DNA of 64,000 nt from Rhizopus arrhizus (taxonomy: Eukaryota > Mucoromycota > Mucoromycetes > Mucorales > Rhizopodaceae), in contig JAKZZE010000006.1 in NCBI GenBank assembly GCA_024220505.1, positions 1,302,001-1,366,000 on the forward strand, in the 5' to 3' direction. The translations under genes were made by a program, and so were the position numbers. Under the pieces are notes generated by a model that saw only the letters and a list, made by a program, of their open reading frames with translations, made no database searches and had not been told where the DNA came from. How positions within the stretch are numbered: position 1 is the stretch's first letter; each line of letters begins with the position of its first letter. This document shows, one piece after another, positions 34,201 through 44,374 of this stretch.

Positions 34201-34390
34201 GTCATTCTAAACGACAAATCATTCATTGTTATAATAAAACCCCATTCTAAATATTCTAATTGTCTAAAAAAACAATATATTAATCGCAAATTTATAAAAG
34301 TGATAAAATAATTCTTTTGAAATTGACAATTTAATTTTTATTTGTTAACAAATCGATTTTACTTGGGGACAATTATTTCTGGCTTCGTGT

Positions 34391-34413
34391 CATTTAATTT
34401 TGGCAAAGTGACA
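34391..34413 (-). repeat. Target-site duplication of minus-strand LINE (inner copy, from the right TIR)
   Basis: A 23-nt word matches 35941-35963 with one mismatch (TTTTGGC against TTTTCGC). The word is part of the terminal inverted repeat, so the LINE inserted into the right TIR and duplicated it. Confidence 0.75.
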
Positions 34414-35940
34414 TTTATTTTTGTTTAAACATGATATTTTATTTATTTATGATCCATTTGAGCGCTAAAATATACAACAAATAAGTGTCCGCCCGGACCA
34501 GTTCAATCCGTTTGGAAGTGAGTGCTAAGAAAAAACCCCTTATGGGAACAAGGGTAAAAAATGAGAAAGGAAAGTAGGAGGCATAGAGAGACATACGAAG
34601 TTAGTTGAATTGTCTCAGCCATTCAATTAGCTTTTGGCCATAAGGTGCCTTGCATGGAATGGTTGTATAGTGTTGTAGTTGATCTAATTCATGGAGAATA
34701 GAACATATAACGGGCCATCGCCAGGTCCAGGACAAAGCTATACTAGAGGGAACAAATGCGCGTGTCGGAAGCATATTCAAAAGGAAAGATATAGGGTCGG
34801 CTATTGTTTCAGGCATACAGAGTCGGCGATGCGTATTGAGGCAACTGATGGCGTGTCGTCTTGACAGGTTATTGTTGGGATGACGGGGGCAGGGTTTGGG
34901 GGCCCCACCCGGTAACCAACCAAGGCGCCAGCGTAGACATCGACTTCTTTCTTCATGAGTCATTGGTAGCCACAAGATGGGGTCGAGAGTGATTGTTGGT
35001 CGACAGCTGGATAGCAGTTTGGAGTTCTTACCTTGGATCTGTTTTTCAAGGTTAGAGTGAAGAAATTTCTTTTTTATCGCTCTAAAGCCTCGAGCATCTA
35101 AGTCGGCTATCGTCGGCGGCATCAATCTCCACAGAGCAGTTTTTGATAGTCGATACCATTGATGACCTCTTGTGTACTGTATGTGTGGCATTAAGAGATA
35201 TAGTAGTGTGTCTTCAGGTAAAGATAATGAACGAAAGAGGAATTGGGCTTGCAGGATAACTATCCTTTCTTTCATTGTGGGTAACTTAGCCAAATGCAGC
35301 ATCATCTTGGTGGATGTTTTTCCAGATGCGCCATAGATCTTACGTATGCATTTGTTTTGTGCCTCTTCTAGAGTTTTCAGCTGAGTGTGATTGAAGCAGC
35401 TAATAGCTATGCCGTATTCCATTTGTGGTCGAACTATTTGAGCATAAAACCGAGAGCATAAGAGCTTGAAGAATCCTGAAGGATTTACCCCAATAGAAGA
35501 TAGAGCATTCATCGTAGCCATAGCTTTGAGAATATTGCTTTGAACAAGCTTCTCCGGATTAAGGTGACCACCTGGTTTGAAGGGTATTCCTAGGTAGTTA
35601 AAAGTTGTCGCTTGCGGTATAACTTGGTCATAGATCGCATATTCTATTGTTTGTGGTTGGTTGCCCAAGATGACATATTTTGAAGGATTCCACCAGTATC
35701 CCATTTGAATACTGTGTTCTTCGCATTTTCGTAGTAGGTCAACCATTGCTGAGCTATTGGCTATTAAAACCACATCATTTGCATAAAGTAAGCAGTTCAA
35801 GTGTGGTGCTAACTGTAATGGCGATGTATCCTCCTTTATGGTTTGATGGCGTAGGTATACCGAAAGTTGATTTATATATATCGAGTAAAGGTAGGGCGAG
35901 AGGATGGACCCTTGGAGTACTCCAGTCTTTGGATGGAAGA
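34414..35940 (-). mobile_element. 5'-truncated LINE inserted in the right terminal repeat
   Basis: On the minus strand the insert begins inside the RT domain (VFHPKTGVLQGSILSPYLYS), continues through the catalytic region (LLYANDVVLIANS, where canonical elements have YADD) and the thumb/C-terminal part, and ends with a long 3' UTR and a short A-rich tail (AAAAATAAA). It is flanked by 23-nt near-identical repeats. It shares family with the plus-strand RT fragment at 29880-30469. Confidence 0.8.
34601..35937 (-). pseudogene. RT C-terminal half of truncated LINE
   Basis: About 445 codons stay open to a stop at 34601, so the copy is young or little decayed apart from the 5' truncation. The active site reads YANDV instead of YADDV. 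The C-terminal region has Cys/His-rich sequence (PCPRHPNNNLSRRHAISCL). An upstream ATG inside the terminal repeat could give an accidental fused start, but no functional product is expected without the endonuclease and early RT blocks. Confidence 0.8.
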
Positions 35941-35982
35941 CATTTAATTTTCGCAAAGTGACAATATTTACCGTTCTCATTG
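35939..35982 (-). repeat. Right terminal inverted repeat (interrupted)
   Basis: Outer part of the right TIR, paired with 29825-29868 and followed by TA at 35983-35984. Its inner part continues at 34391 after the LINE insertion. Confidence 0.85.
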
Positions 35983-35984
35983 TA

Positions 35985-36618
35985 CCACATTTCTATCCTT
36001 ATTTCAAATACATACTATGTATATTCTATACTTGAATCTGTTAGCGCTATACTTGTAGAAAACACTAAAGGCCAAAACAGTAATACCTTCAGCTAATACT
36101 AAAGTAGTTTATAATTGCAACTTTCATTTTAATTTTGTGCAAGGATGAGAATTAAGATATCCAAACCATTAGACTTTTATTGGGTAATAAAAGTTTACAC
36201 AACTGAAATGAAAAAGAACGTAAGAAGCAGATACACATTTTATAATAATACCTGAGTTGGTATATATGAGCGATTTTTTGCATTTTACTTTGGAAAGTGG
36301 GGCCCCAGACTATTTTCACTTGTCTGTTACACTAGGCATAAAAAATCCTTTTCTTCTTGTGATGATCAATTAAACTGATTTTTCTTTTTATTTTTAATAT
36401 ACCTTACCTATTATCACTATATAGCATTTTTTATATGTTTAGGCTTATAATTACTTTTTACTTTTGTTATAACATTAAAAACGCATTAAGATGACTTCAA
36501 AGTTATATTTCTCCATTAAGAAAAATGACCTTAAAAATTCCTATTGGTTGTCTTTATTATTTAAAAAGTAACAACTTGAAACATAATCTTATTTTTTTTT
36601 TTTTCACAGATCAAAAAA
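35985..36618. other. Intergenic spacer and promoter of polyol dehydrogenase
   Basis: AT-rich 634 bp between the composite element and the dehydrogenase gene; a T run ends just before the ATG. No gene seen. The composite element's right end lies about 630 bp from the start codon, so it borders the promoter. Confidence 0.45.
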
Positions 36619-37821
36619 ATGTCTATTGCACCTGAATCCGAATTCGTTATTCCTAACCAATCGACCATTAATTTAGGTGTTCAGTTGAAAGAAAAGGATG
36701 ATTTACAACTAGTCGAAATCCCTGTCCCAAAACCAGAAAAGGACCACGTACAAGTTCAACTTAAATGCGTGGGTATCTGTGGATCGGACATACACTTGTG
36801 GAAATATGGTGAGATTGGTATCTTTCCAGTAACCCAACCTCAACTTCTAGGACATGAAGGTGCAGGTATTGTAACAGCAGTTGGAGAAAATGTTACATCA
36901 TTACGTGTTGGAGACAGAGTTGCTATTGAAGCGTAAGGCAAAGAACAAAGGCATATTCTTATTTATTTATTTATTTGCAGAGGAATACCATGTTCTTTTT
37001 GTGATCAATGTATGAGTGGAAGGTATCATCTTTGCCCGGACGTCGTCTTTAAATCAACTCCTCCTTATGACGGTATTTTGGCAAAATATATCACACATCC
37101 TGCTCGTTGGTTATACAAAATTCCTGCCAGCATTAGCTTCGAAGAGGGCGCTTTACTTGAACCTTTATCTGTTGCCATAGCTGCTGTAGATCGAGTTCGA
37201 GCCAAGTTTGGTAAATCGTTACTCATCACTGGTTGTGGTCCTGTTGGTTTGTTGATACTTGCAGTTGCAAAAGCTGCAGGTGTACATCCAATAGGCATGA
37301 CAGATGTGCAGGATCATCGCTTGGAATATGCTAAAAAGATGGGAGCCACATTCACCTACAAGATCGTACCAGGAAAGTCTGAGACTGAAACAGTGAAAGA
37401 AATCCGAAACCTGTTTGGTGGAGAGGGTGCAGAATGCTCTCTTGAATGCACTGGTATTGAATCGTCATTCAGAACGGCTATCATGGCCACCCGAGAAGCA
37501 GGCACTTGCTGTCTTGTTGGTGTAGGAAAAAATGATCAGACAATTCCTGTAAATAATTTCGCTATGCGTGAAGTTGATATACGCGGTCTATTCAGGTATC
37601 TAAAAATAGCATGTTCCTTTTTTCAAGTTGTATTGTATTAAGTAATGATATTTAGATATCATCATACTTATCCTCGTGCAATTGCTTTATTGTCCAGTGG
37701 CGCTATTCAAGATATTAAGCATTTGGTGACTCATAAATATGAATTCAAAGATGCACTCAAGGCATTTGAAACAACAAGCGATTATTCTCGTGGCGCAATC
37801 AAAGTCCAAATACTAAATTAA
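36619..37821 (+). CDS. Zinc-dependent polyol (sorbitol/xylitol-type) dehydrogenase
   Basis: Three exons (36619-36932, 36981-37595, 37656-37821) give 364 residues. The medium-chain dehydrogenase pattern is complete: CGICGSDIHLWKYG and GHEGAG (catalytic zinc ligands), C-x2-C-x2-C-x7-C (PCSFCDQCMSGRYHLC, structural zinc), and GCGPVGL for the Rossmann fold. TDVQDHRLEYAKKMGA follows, where the acidic residue at the end of the second strand points to NAD rather than NADP. This fits sorbitol, xylitol or L-arabinitol dehydrogenase; which polyol cannot be decided here. Cytosolic, carbon catabolism. Confidence 0.92.
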
Positions 37822-37945
37822 GTTAATTGGCGTGTTCAATTTCTTTTGTCTTTTAAAAAATATGATTATTAAAAAATCAAAATAAACAGTTCAAGCCATT
37901 TGTATCAATATTGGGATAGCATTTATATGCTATATTCTACTTTAT

Positions 37946-38636
37946 TTACAAGTTTTGTGTTTTTTCTTCATCTGCCAAAATAATTTCTTGTTCTAAAGAT
38001 GAAAAGATGTCAATACCAGCTTCCAAGGAATCAATCAAAACGTTTAAACGAGGGCCATTTAAAGTAGATTCCTGTCTGATTTGGTCCAAGTCTGTACCAA
38101 AAGCTTGTGTTATTTTTGTCATAAACGAGTCTCTAAATCGTTCTGAAGTAGTTTTTTCCTTTGGAGGTATATTTGTTTCTTCCTCTCCGTTTGTTCCTTC
38201 CGCATCATTTTCTTGTTCCTCTTCCTCTTCCTCTTCTTCTTCTTTGTCACTCTGCTCATCCATTTCACTGTCCTCATCCATAAAGTTATCGCTTTCTTCA
38301 GCTTGATCTGAGCCATCGTCTTCATCGTTGACTTGTTTCAACATTTGTTCCAGTTCCTCAGGATCCATTTCTTCGTCAAGATCATCAAACAATCCCCCAT
38401 TTTCGTTCTTTGGTTCTAATTTTTAAAATATAAGCAACATTAAACATTAAAGATTCATAGACTGTATTGTTCTTACCTTCTTCAACCTAAATACACTTTT
38501 GTCAGTTTAAAAAAGATATCTTACTTTAATTTTTTATTTATCTTACTTTTTTAACTTGGTTCTTTGAAACTTTTGCAGGCTCCTTTTGTATCTCTGTTGT
38601 AGCTACTCTCTTTTTACCAATACTTGATTTTGCCAT
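37946..38636 (-). CDS. RSA3: Ribosome assembly protein 3-like
   Basis: Three exons in coding order: 38636-38547, 38486-38477 (only 10 nt), 38415-37946; 189 residues. A basic N-terminus (MAKSSIGKKRV) is followed by a long acidic low-complexity middle and a C-terminal domain. That domain (RFRDSFMTKITQAFGTDLDQ, LIDSLEAGIDIFSSLEQEI) matches the Rsa3 family, nucleolar factors of 60S subunit assembly. The 10-nt exon codes for VEE and splits a Glu codon; phase works only with both introns removed. It is divergent from the next gene across 154 bp. Confidence 0.82.
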
Positions 38637-38790
38637 CACTTTATTATTCAAACAGAAAAAAATGCAAAATGTCAATATTCAATAGCTTAAGCCCAATCTT
38701 TGTGACAGGTAATCCTTTTTTTTTTAAGAAAAAAAAGACTTGACTTTTTATGGTGCTTTTTATATCTCTTCTTTTCTTTCTTTTCTCTCA
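38637..38790. promoter_or_regulatory. Shared divergent promoter region, RSA3 and DUF2039-type gene
   Basis: Only 154 bp separate the two start codons, which point away from each other, so regulatory sequence must be shared or very short. The region is T/A-rich with a TTTTATATCTC string; no specific site is assigned. Confidence 0.5.
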
Positions 38791-39421
38791 ATGTCTGTTT
38801 ACGAAGGAAAAGTATCCAACCGTAAGGGCAATAACTCCAAAAAGGGTCAAGCTCACCAGAATTCAACTGCTTGGAAAGCCAATAAGAATTCCAAAAAGTC
38901 TCGAGAGATTGCAGCATTACCTGTGTATGGTCTTTGTCAACGATGTACTGATGTGATTCTTTGGCGTAAAAAGTATAAAAAGTACAAGCCTTTAACTACA
39001 GTTAAGCGATGGTAAATCTCTTTATTGAAGAAGTGATGTATGCTTTTAAAAACAAAGAATAACTTTTTTATATAGTACAGGTTGTCAGGAAAAGGCTATT
39101 AAAGAAGCTTATCACGTCCTTTGTGACAACTGTGCTCGTAATAAAGGTGTTTGTGCAAAGTGTTTAGAATCAAAAGAGATTATTATTACAAAAGATGAAG
39201 TCAAGACAAGTGCAAGTGAATTGAAAGAAGAGCAAGAACTGGAACGTATGTTGAATAGAATGACACTTCGTCAGAGAAGAAGCTACATGCGCAAATTAGA
39301 AAGAGGTGATGATGTTTCTAATATTAAACCAAAGAACGGTGATGATAGTGATTTTGACTTTGACTTTGAAGAAAGTGATTTTGAAGAGGAAGAAGACGAA
39401 GAGGAAGAAGAAGAAAAATAA
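38791..39421 (+). CDS. DUF2039 / C9orf85-type protein with four CxxC pairs
   Basis: Two exons (38791-39011, 39076-39421) give 188 residues. The conserved core has GNNSKKGQAHQNSTAWK and then four CxxC pairs: LCQRCTDVILW, CTGCQEKAI (first Cys codon completed by the splice), LCDNCARN and VCAKCLESKE. This suggests two zinc sites. After this come a helical block (LERMLNRMTLRQRRSYMRKL) and an acidic Asp/Glu-only tail. The family is widespread in eukaryotes and its function is not known to me; the pattern suggests an RNA- or ribosome-associated zinc protein. Confidence 0.85.
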
Positions 39422-39502
39422 GACGATTTTGTGTACATATTTTTTTCTTTAATAATAATACCCTTAGACCTTTTGTGTATACAGTTTATAAAAAGATATT
39501 TT

Positions 39503-40745
39503 TTATATAAGCAATTTGAAGGGATAAGCTCCGTTTTTGACCTTGAAAAGAGCTAATAAAACACTAAAAACAAACATAAAGCATCCAATCCACAAAAAGA
39601 CGGCAAATCTTTGTCGAGTTTTATCTTCAAATTGAGGTACCATTTTGATCAATGCAAGTAAGCATAAGCCAAGACAACCATCTGTAATATACACTTATTA
39701 TAACATTCGCTTTCTTCAATATCCTTTTTCTACTTACAAATACTAGATACAATTTGTGATTCAATACCGAGCTGTGAAGAGAAACTGGATGAAAAAATTA
39801 TTGAGTTTGTATACTAAAAACATCTATAGTTTCCATAGTTACCCTGCAGCAATGTAGTTGATTTGTCCAGATTGAGTAGGCATAACATAAGCTGGTCCAC
39901 GAATACGGTTCCACATATGACCGGATGTCATTACTAATACAAGCAAAATAGAAGCAACGGTCCAAGTTGTCTTGTGGTAAAAAATGAATCCAAAATTGCG
40001 ATAAACTAGTTTAAGAATAGCTGCAGCTCCAACAGCCAAAAACAATTGGCCACCAAATTTAACATAGTTGAAAGGTCGCTTTACTTTGACTGCATATCCC
40101 GTTTGCTTGGTTAAAAATTCGGCAATGCTTTCTGCATCAAGACCACTAAAAAGAACTGTATAAGCTACATTGTCTTTTTCTCTATGACTTCGTACGACTT
40201 TACTTTTTTGTGACATCGTATCTAATAAATTCCTTTGATTCTCCAGCTTTTTGAGGGGGGAAATATAACACGTTGGGTGCTGATACAAGTTGAAGCTATC
40301 AAAATAAGGTTGGATTTTATATCAAAGCAGAATTATAAAACACTAGGATTTTACCTTTTGAAAAATGATTTGACCATCATTAAAATCGAGATGGCCAAAG
40401 AAAAGATTCTTGTTATCCTTGCTTCTTTGGAAACTTTTAGCAATAAGAGCAAATTCAGGGTCAAGTTCACTATAAAAGGTAGGTTAAAAAAGAACAATCG
40501 CGTAAATTCAAAAACATCTACCGGCATGGATGGCAATTGAACTGAGGACCAAGAGCAGTCAACAAAACAACTAAACCATAATTGCGCTTTCCTTCAGCAA
40601 ATCGGTCGAAACTGTTCGAATTTAACTTGACTAATCCGTCTTGGTTAACCAGGGAAATAAGCTTGTCTTTCTTAGGGTCAGCTTGTGCAAAGACAAGACC
40701 AATGAAGACTAACAGTATGAAAAAGAGCGAACCAACTCGCTTCAT
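39503..40745 (-). CDS. OST3: Oligosaccharyltransferase subunit OST3/OST6
   Basis: Six exons in coding order: 40745-40522, 40469-40355, 40295-40204, 40145-39843, 39784-39738, 39681-39503; 319 residues. A signal peptide (SLFFILLVFIGLVFAQA) leads a lumenal thioredoxin-like domain with CHPC at 71-74, the redox pair that holds substrate proteins for N-glycosylation. The C-terminal half has four membrane segments ending near the ER-side tail PFKLLI. Without the small intron 40146-40203 the frame breaks; splicing gives RYDVTKNGLDAESIAEF, matching the family. A paralogue distinction between Ost3 and Ost6 cannot be made. Confidence 0.92.
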
Positions 40746-40969
40746 GATATCAATAAAAATGTATGAAGAGAGAAAAGACTAAAAGTTACAAAATACCAAA
40801 ATTTATTCAGCTTCAGCGTTTGCGATTTATCATTGGCTCTAGCCTCGCCTTTAATGAACTGAGTTCAATTCATCACAGAAGAAATTTAGCTTGGCATACA
40901 TTAGTATACTTCGCGTCGGTTAAGATCTGTTCTTACAATGAGAAAAAAGAATAATGTTTTTATTGAAAG

Positions 40970-41801
40970 CTAATCTTGTGCTGCTTCATTGCTTTGTGCT
41001 AATGAATCTACTGGTGCATGAAGTAGTTTTTGAACAAGTTCTTTTTCAAGTGCCTTTTCATATTCCAATAATACCTCATTTTCTTCATCGCGATATCCAT
41101 AATATTCTGCGTCTATGTCACGATTAATTTCTGTTATGGAACGATTCACAGGTTCAGATGCAGCTTGTTCAAAAAGCTCTCTTACTCCTGGTAAATCTCT
41201 TGCACGGCCAAAGTATCTTTCAATACATAGCATTAGAAAGATGTATTCCTTTTTCATATTTTTATTTATATACCTATATCCTCTTATTCCTGGAGCTTCT
41301 CTTCCTTCATAACTTATCATTCTAGGCCCTGATCTCTAAATAGAACGAATTAATGTCTTTGCTAACATCAAGTAAAGCTTCTTTATTACTCTGTAATCTG
41401 GTCCTCCAAGGTCTACAATTCGCTTTTCCCAGTGGTATTTTTGACCCATCAGTTTATTGATTTCGTCATTCAAATCACGTACTTGATAATCAGATAAACT
41501 CACTATAATGCTTGTTTAAATTCTGAATTAGTTATTACAAAAATCTATTATTTACCGTCTTGAATCTTTGCAATCTTTCGAGAGACTTCACTTAAAAGAT
41601 CTCTTCTCCACATTTCAGCTTCTGTTACGGAATTAACAGAACCTGCAAATCCTGGTCTGCGTTGCCTTGTCTTTGCTAATCCTAACTGTGCTGCTTGTGC
41701 TTCACGAAATCGATAAAGCATAGACTGTGCTTTCTCTTCATTACGAGCCTTTTTTGAACCAATTAGTACTTTTTATACAAGACAGTCCAATTTGTTACCA
41801 T
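40970..41801 (-). CDS. ISY1: Pre-mRNA-splicing factor ISY1
   Basis: Five exons in coding order: 41801-41799 (the ATG alone), 41748-41556, 41502-41390, 41335-41274, 41216-40970; 205 residues. ARNEEKAQSMLYRFREAQ, then RRPGFAGSVNSVTEAEMWRR, GGPDYRRSGPRM and YFGRARDLPGVRELFE are diagnostic of ISY1, a Prp19-complex (NTC) component of the catalytic spliceosome. The first coding exon is only the start codon, spliced to GCTCGTAATG. The alternative, an in-frame internal Met, would remove the conserved N-terminus that contacts the catalytic RNA core. Confidence 0.9.
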
Positions 41802-42398
41802 GTTTGCTTTTTTAAAGGATAAATCGCTTAAAAAATAGAAAAGAAAAACTTGGATTTTTCACTCGGAGTGACTGACTATTGTTTACAGAATGAGTTCACA
41901 TAGCGCATTTCGCAGATTTGACAGTTGAATAGCTTAATAAAAACAGCAAATAACATTTACAGTTCTACGTTAAGTCAATCTGACTGTATAACATTCAAGA
42001 GAGACATACGATAGTATTCAATTAAAAGCAAAAAACAAGGTATATTCCTACTGTATGAATTACAAAATTGATAAAAATAAATAGATTCTTTAGTAAATGG
42101 CGACTAGCTTTTTTTTCTGACGATGTATTTATATTCAAGAAAACATATACTTCTTCCCATTTTTTAACCGCTTTCGTAGCTCAACTTCTATTGACATTGC
42201 ATTTCCCAATTCACTTCTCAATGACTGATGTAATAAAAAGATAGTTTTGATTTTTTTTTTTTTGCAACGTATACAATTTACTTTTTTTAAAGTGTTTATT
42301 GTTTATGTATTTTGATTTTACTGTAGAATAAGATTTAGTTCTTTGGAGGGACAACAAATTTCTATGTTTTTTATGAATAAACGCATTTGATCCCAATG
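41802..42398. other. Spacer upstream of ISY1, possibly holding an alternative last exon of ATP synthase epsilon
   Basis: About 600 bp, AT-rich. On the minus strand 42224-42135 is an open 30-codon stretch preceded by TTACATCAG and phase-compatible with the CAG|GT at the end of the epsilon-subunit gene. It would add a charged helix (SELGNAMSIEVELRKRLK). Otherwise I see nothing. Confidence 0.35.
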
Positions 42399-42642
42399 TT
42401 AAACTATTTTTTTATGTACCTGTTCCTTGCCAACACCATTTTCCCACTTTTGGAATTTGAGGTTGTTTTCGTTACGGCGAAGAGCAGCAACACGGGCATC
42501 TTCCTTTAAGGCATTGCGAACAGTGCGAGCACAAATATTGGCGTATTGAAGATAGCTGTAAAAATAGAAATGGTTTTAATTATATAATATGATAAAATAA
42601 AGATTAAACATACGTGATACCAGCAGCTTTCCAGGCAGACAT
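42399..42642 (-). CDS. ATP15: Mitochondrial ATP synthase subunit epsilon
   Basis: Two exons in coding order (42642-42614, 42555-42399) give 61 residues. MSAWKAAGITYLQYANICAR followed by TVRNALKEDARV is the hallmark of the small F1 epsilon subunit (yeast Atp15, animal ATP5F1E), part of the central stalk. The last six codons read through a CAGGTACAT that could be a splice donor; splicing to 42224-42135 would instead end with a 29-residue charged helix. The length of the simple model (61) fits fungal homologues, so it is preferred. Confidence 0.87.
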
Positions 42643-44374
42643 TTTTCTTTTATTCTGAAGACAAAAAAATACTAGAAAAAGATTTTTTTTTATCGACTGG
42701 GCTGGCACCCCAAGAACTAGAAGCGGCGAATAAAATTGCTTAGTTTGATGACGTTTTCTTTAAGATTAGCGCACATACTTCACAGAACAAACTGAAATTA
42801 AAATTGTATGCTGTTGCAATCAGGTATAAACACAAAAAGGTTACAAGACCATGATTGTTTTTGTACATTGACAGACTAAGCAATAAGTACATACAATCTC
42901 ATGGTACTTTTTTCTAAATTACCATATATGCAACCTGCCATCTTATTATTGATAATAGAGACATAGTACTTAATATTCAAAGTCGAGAAAGACTTGATTA
43001 TGTGTACGATGCTTCTCTATTTCCCATGCAGTCTTACTATACTCCAATTTCATTTGTGCTTATTGCATGTAGAATTTCATTTTTTATTTCTTCTGTTTGG
43101 TTAGACCCATGCGACCAACATTCAGGATGACACGGCTTGCGTTATAAACAAAGTCAACACGAATGCTACTTATAGCTATCCACGCTAAACAACTGACACT
43201 TTTACTTCTTTTTCTTTGTAAATAAGCCTTCTTGAGTTGTTGATGGTGATTTTCTATATTTATATAGGATTATAGATCTCATTTTAGATAGAGAACCAAG
43301 GGTATTTGGTTTTTGTTTAATGTGCTAAACATAACATGTCTAAATCAAGACTATACATAGATCAGAAAATAAAAAAAATAAAAAAACTTAATAAAATTAA
43401 TAAAAAGTATATACAACTATTATCTTGATTTTATCTTGAAGTAATTGTTTAAAAATATTATTATAATGATGCATCAGTTCTTAGACATTTCCAAGGATGA
43501 TTTTCGGTTTCACAAGTGTACTTTAAGCAATGATAATGAAATACATATTAATTCATATATATTTCCCTTTAAAAAAAGTTTTTAAGATTATCAGTGAAGA
43601 GATCATTTGTCATAATGGTTGATGGATTCAAGAAAGGTATTATATACTGTCATTGTAAAGCAGTAAAAACGACTAGTTGCATTCTTTCCGTTACTTGAAT
43701 TTAGAATAAAAGCTACAAAGCTTTCAAACAAGGAAACTCGTCGAAAAAAATGCCTGGACGATGAAGATGCTGTTTTGTTCAGAACATAAAGTTGTGAAAG
43801 TTGAACCCTTGTTCATAAGTAATCACTCATCGCCAAAATGCTTTGGTTTGTAATAATCTTTTTTACGAAAGCCCATATCTTGCTCCATACTGGATAAAAC
43901 TTTGCAGTAAGTATTTAGTGAATGAAAACACTAAAAGAGTGATCATCCATAACCCACTTGAATAAAATGAGGTAAATTAATTTTTTCAATCGTAGACATA
44001 GGTCAGAAAGATCAATGCAGCGCTTAACATACAAAACATAACGGTCGATTATAAACATTTCGAATATAAATTTTTGTTAAGGCATTCGTTTCTAATAAGG
44101 AGCACAGTGTCGCCTTTTCGGCCTCTAGTAATACAAATGCACTGCAGACTCAACTTAATGCCCACCTATCTAGATAAATCGTCACAAGCTGAAAACTGTA
44201 TAGACAACTCAGAAGAGAAAAGTAAAGCACGGTTGAGTGTTAAAAAATAAAGGAACAAATGAATTAGAGCAAAGCTTTTTAATAATTTTCAACACACAAA
44301 TGATAGACAAACTATTAAGATCAAAATAAAATATTTTTCAATTTAACATGCAAAATTCGTTATGAATGAGACCC
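42643..44374. other. Long intergenic spacer
   Basis: About 1.7 kb of AT-rich DNA between two minus-strand genes. Two short protein-like stretches on the minus strand (around 43080-43180 and 43820-43890) are too short to assign. No gene, repeat or RNA is supported. It contains the epsilon-subunit promoter at the left. Confidence 0.4.

Larger units (their letters stand above)
29825..35982. mobile_element. Composite element with terminal inverted repeats and TA flanks (Tc1/mariner-like shell)
   Basis: The left end begins CAATGAGAACGG and the right end finishes CCGTTCTCATTG. The inverted match runs 42-44 nt with one mismatch, and both ends are flanked by TA, the target of Tc1/mariner elements. 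The 6.16 kb interior is a nest of other insertions: an RT fragment, a PD-(D/E)XK-like relic, two decayed DDE transposases and two truncated LINEs. The TIR pairing and TA flanks are seen directly. That one Tc1/mariner element was the original shell is inference. Confidence 0.7.

Noticed and set aside
43080..43180. Protein-like minus-strand stretch ending LNVGRMGLTKQKK
   Set aside because: About 30 codons only, no start, no matching exon nearby and no family recognised.
43820..43890. Minus-strand peptide with YYKPKHFGDE
   Set aside because: About 20 codons, isolated in blank sequence; could be transposon debris but cannot be supported.
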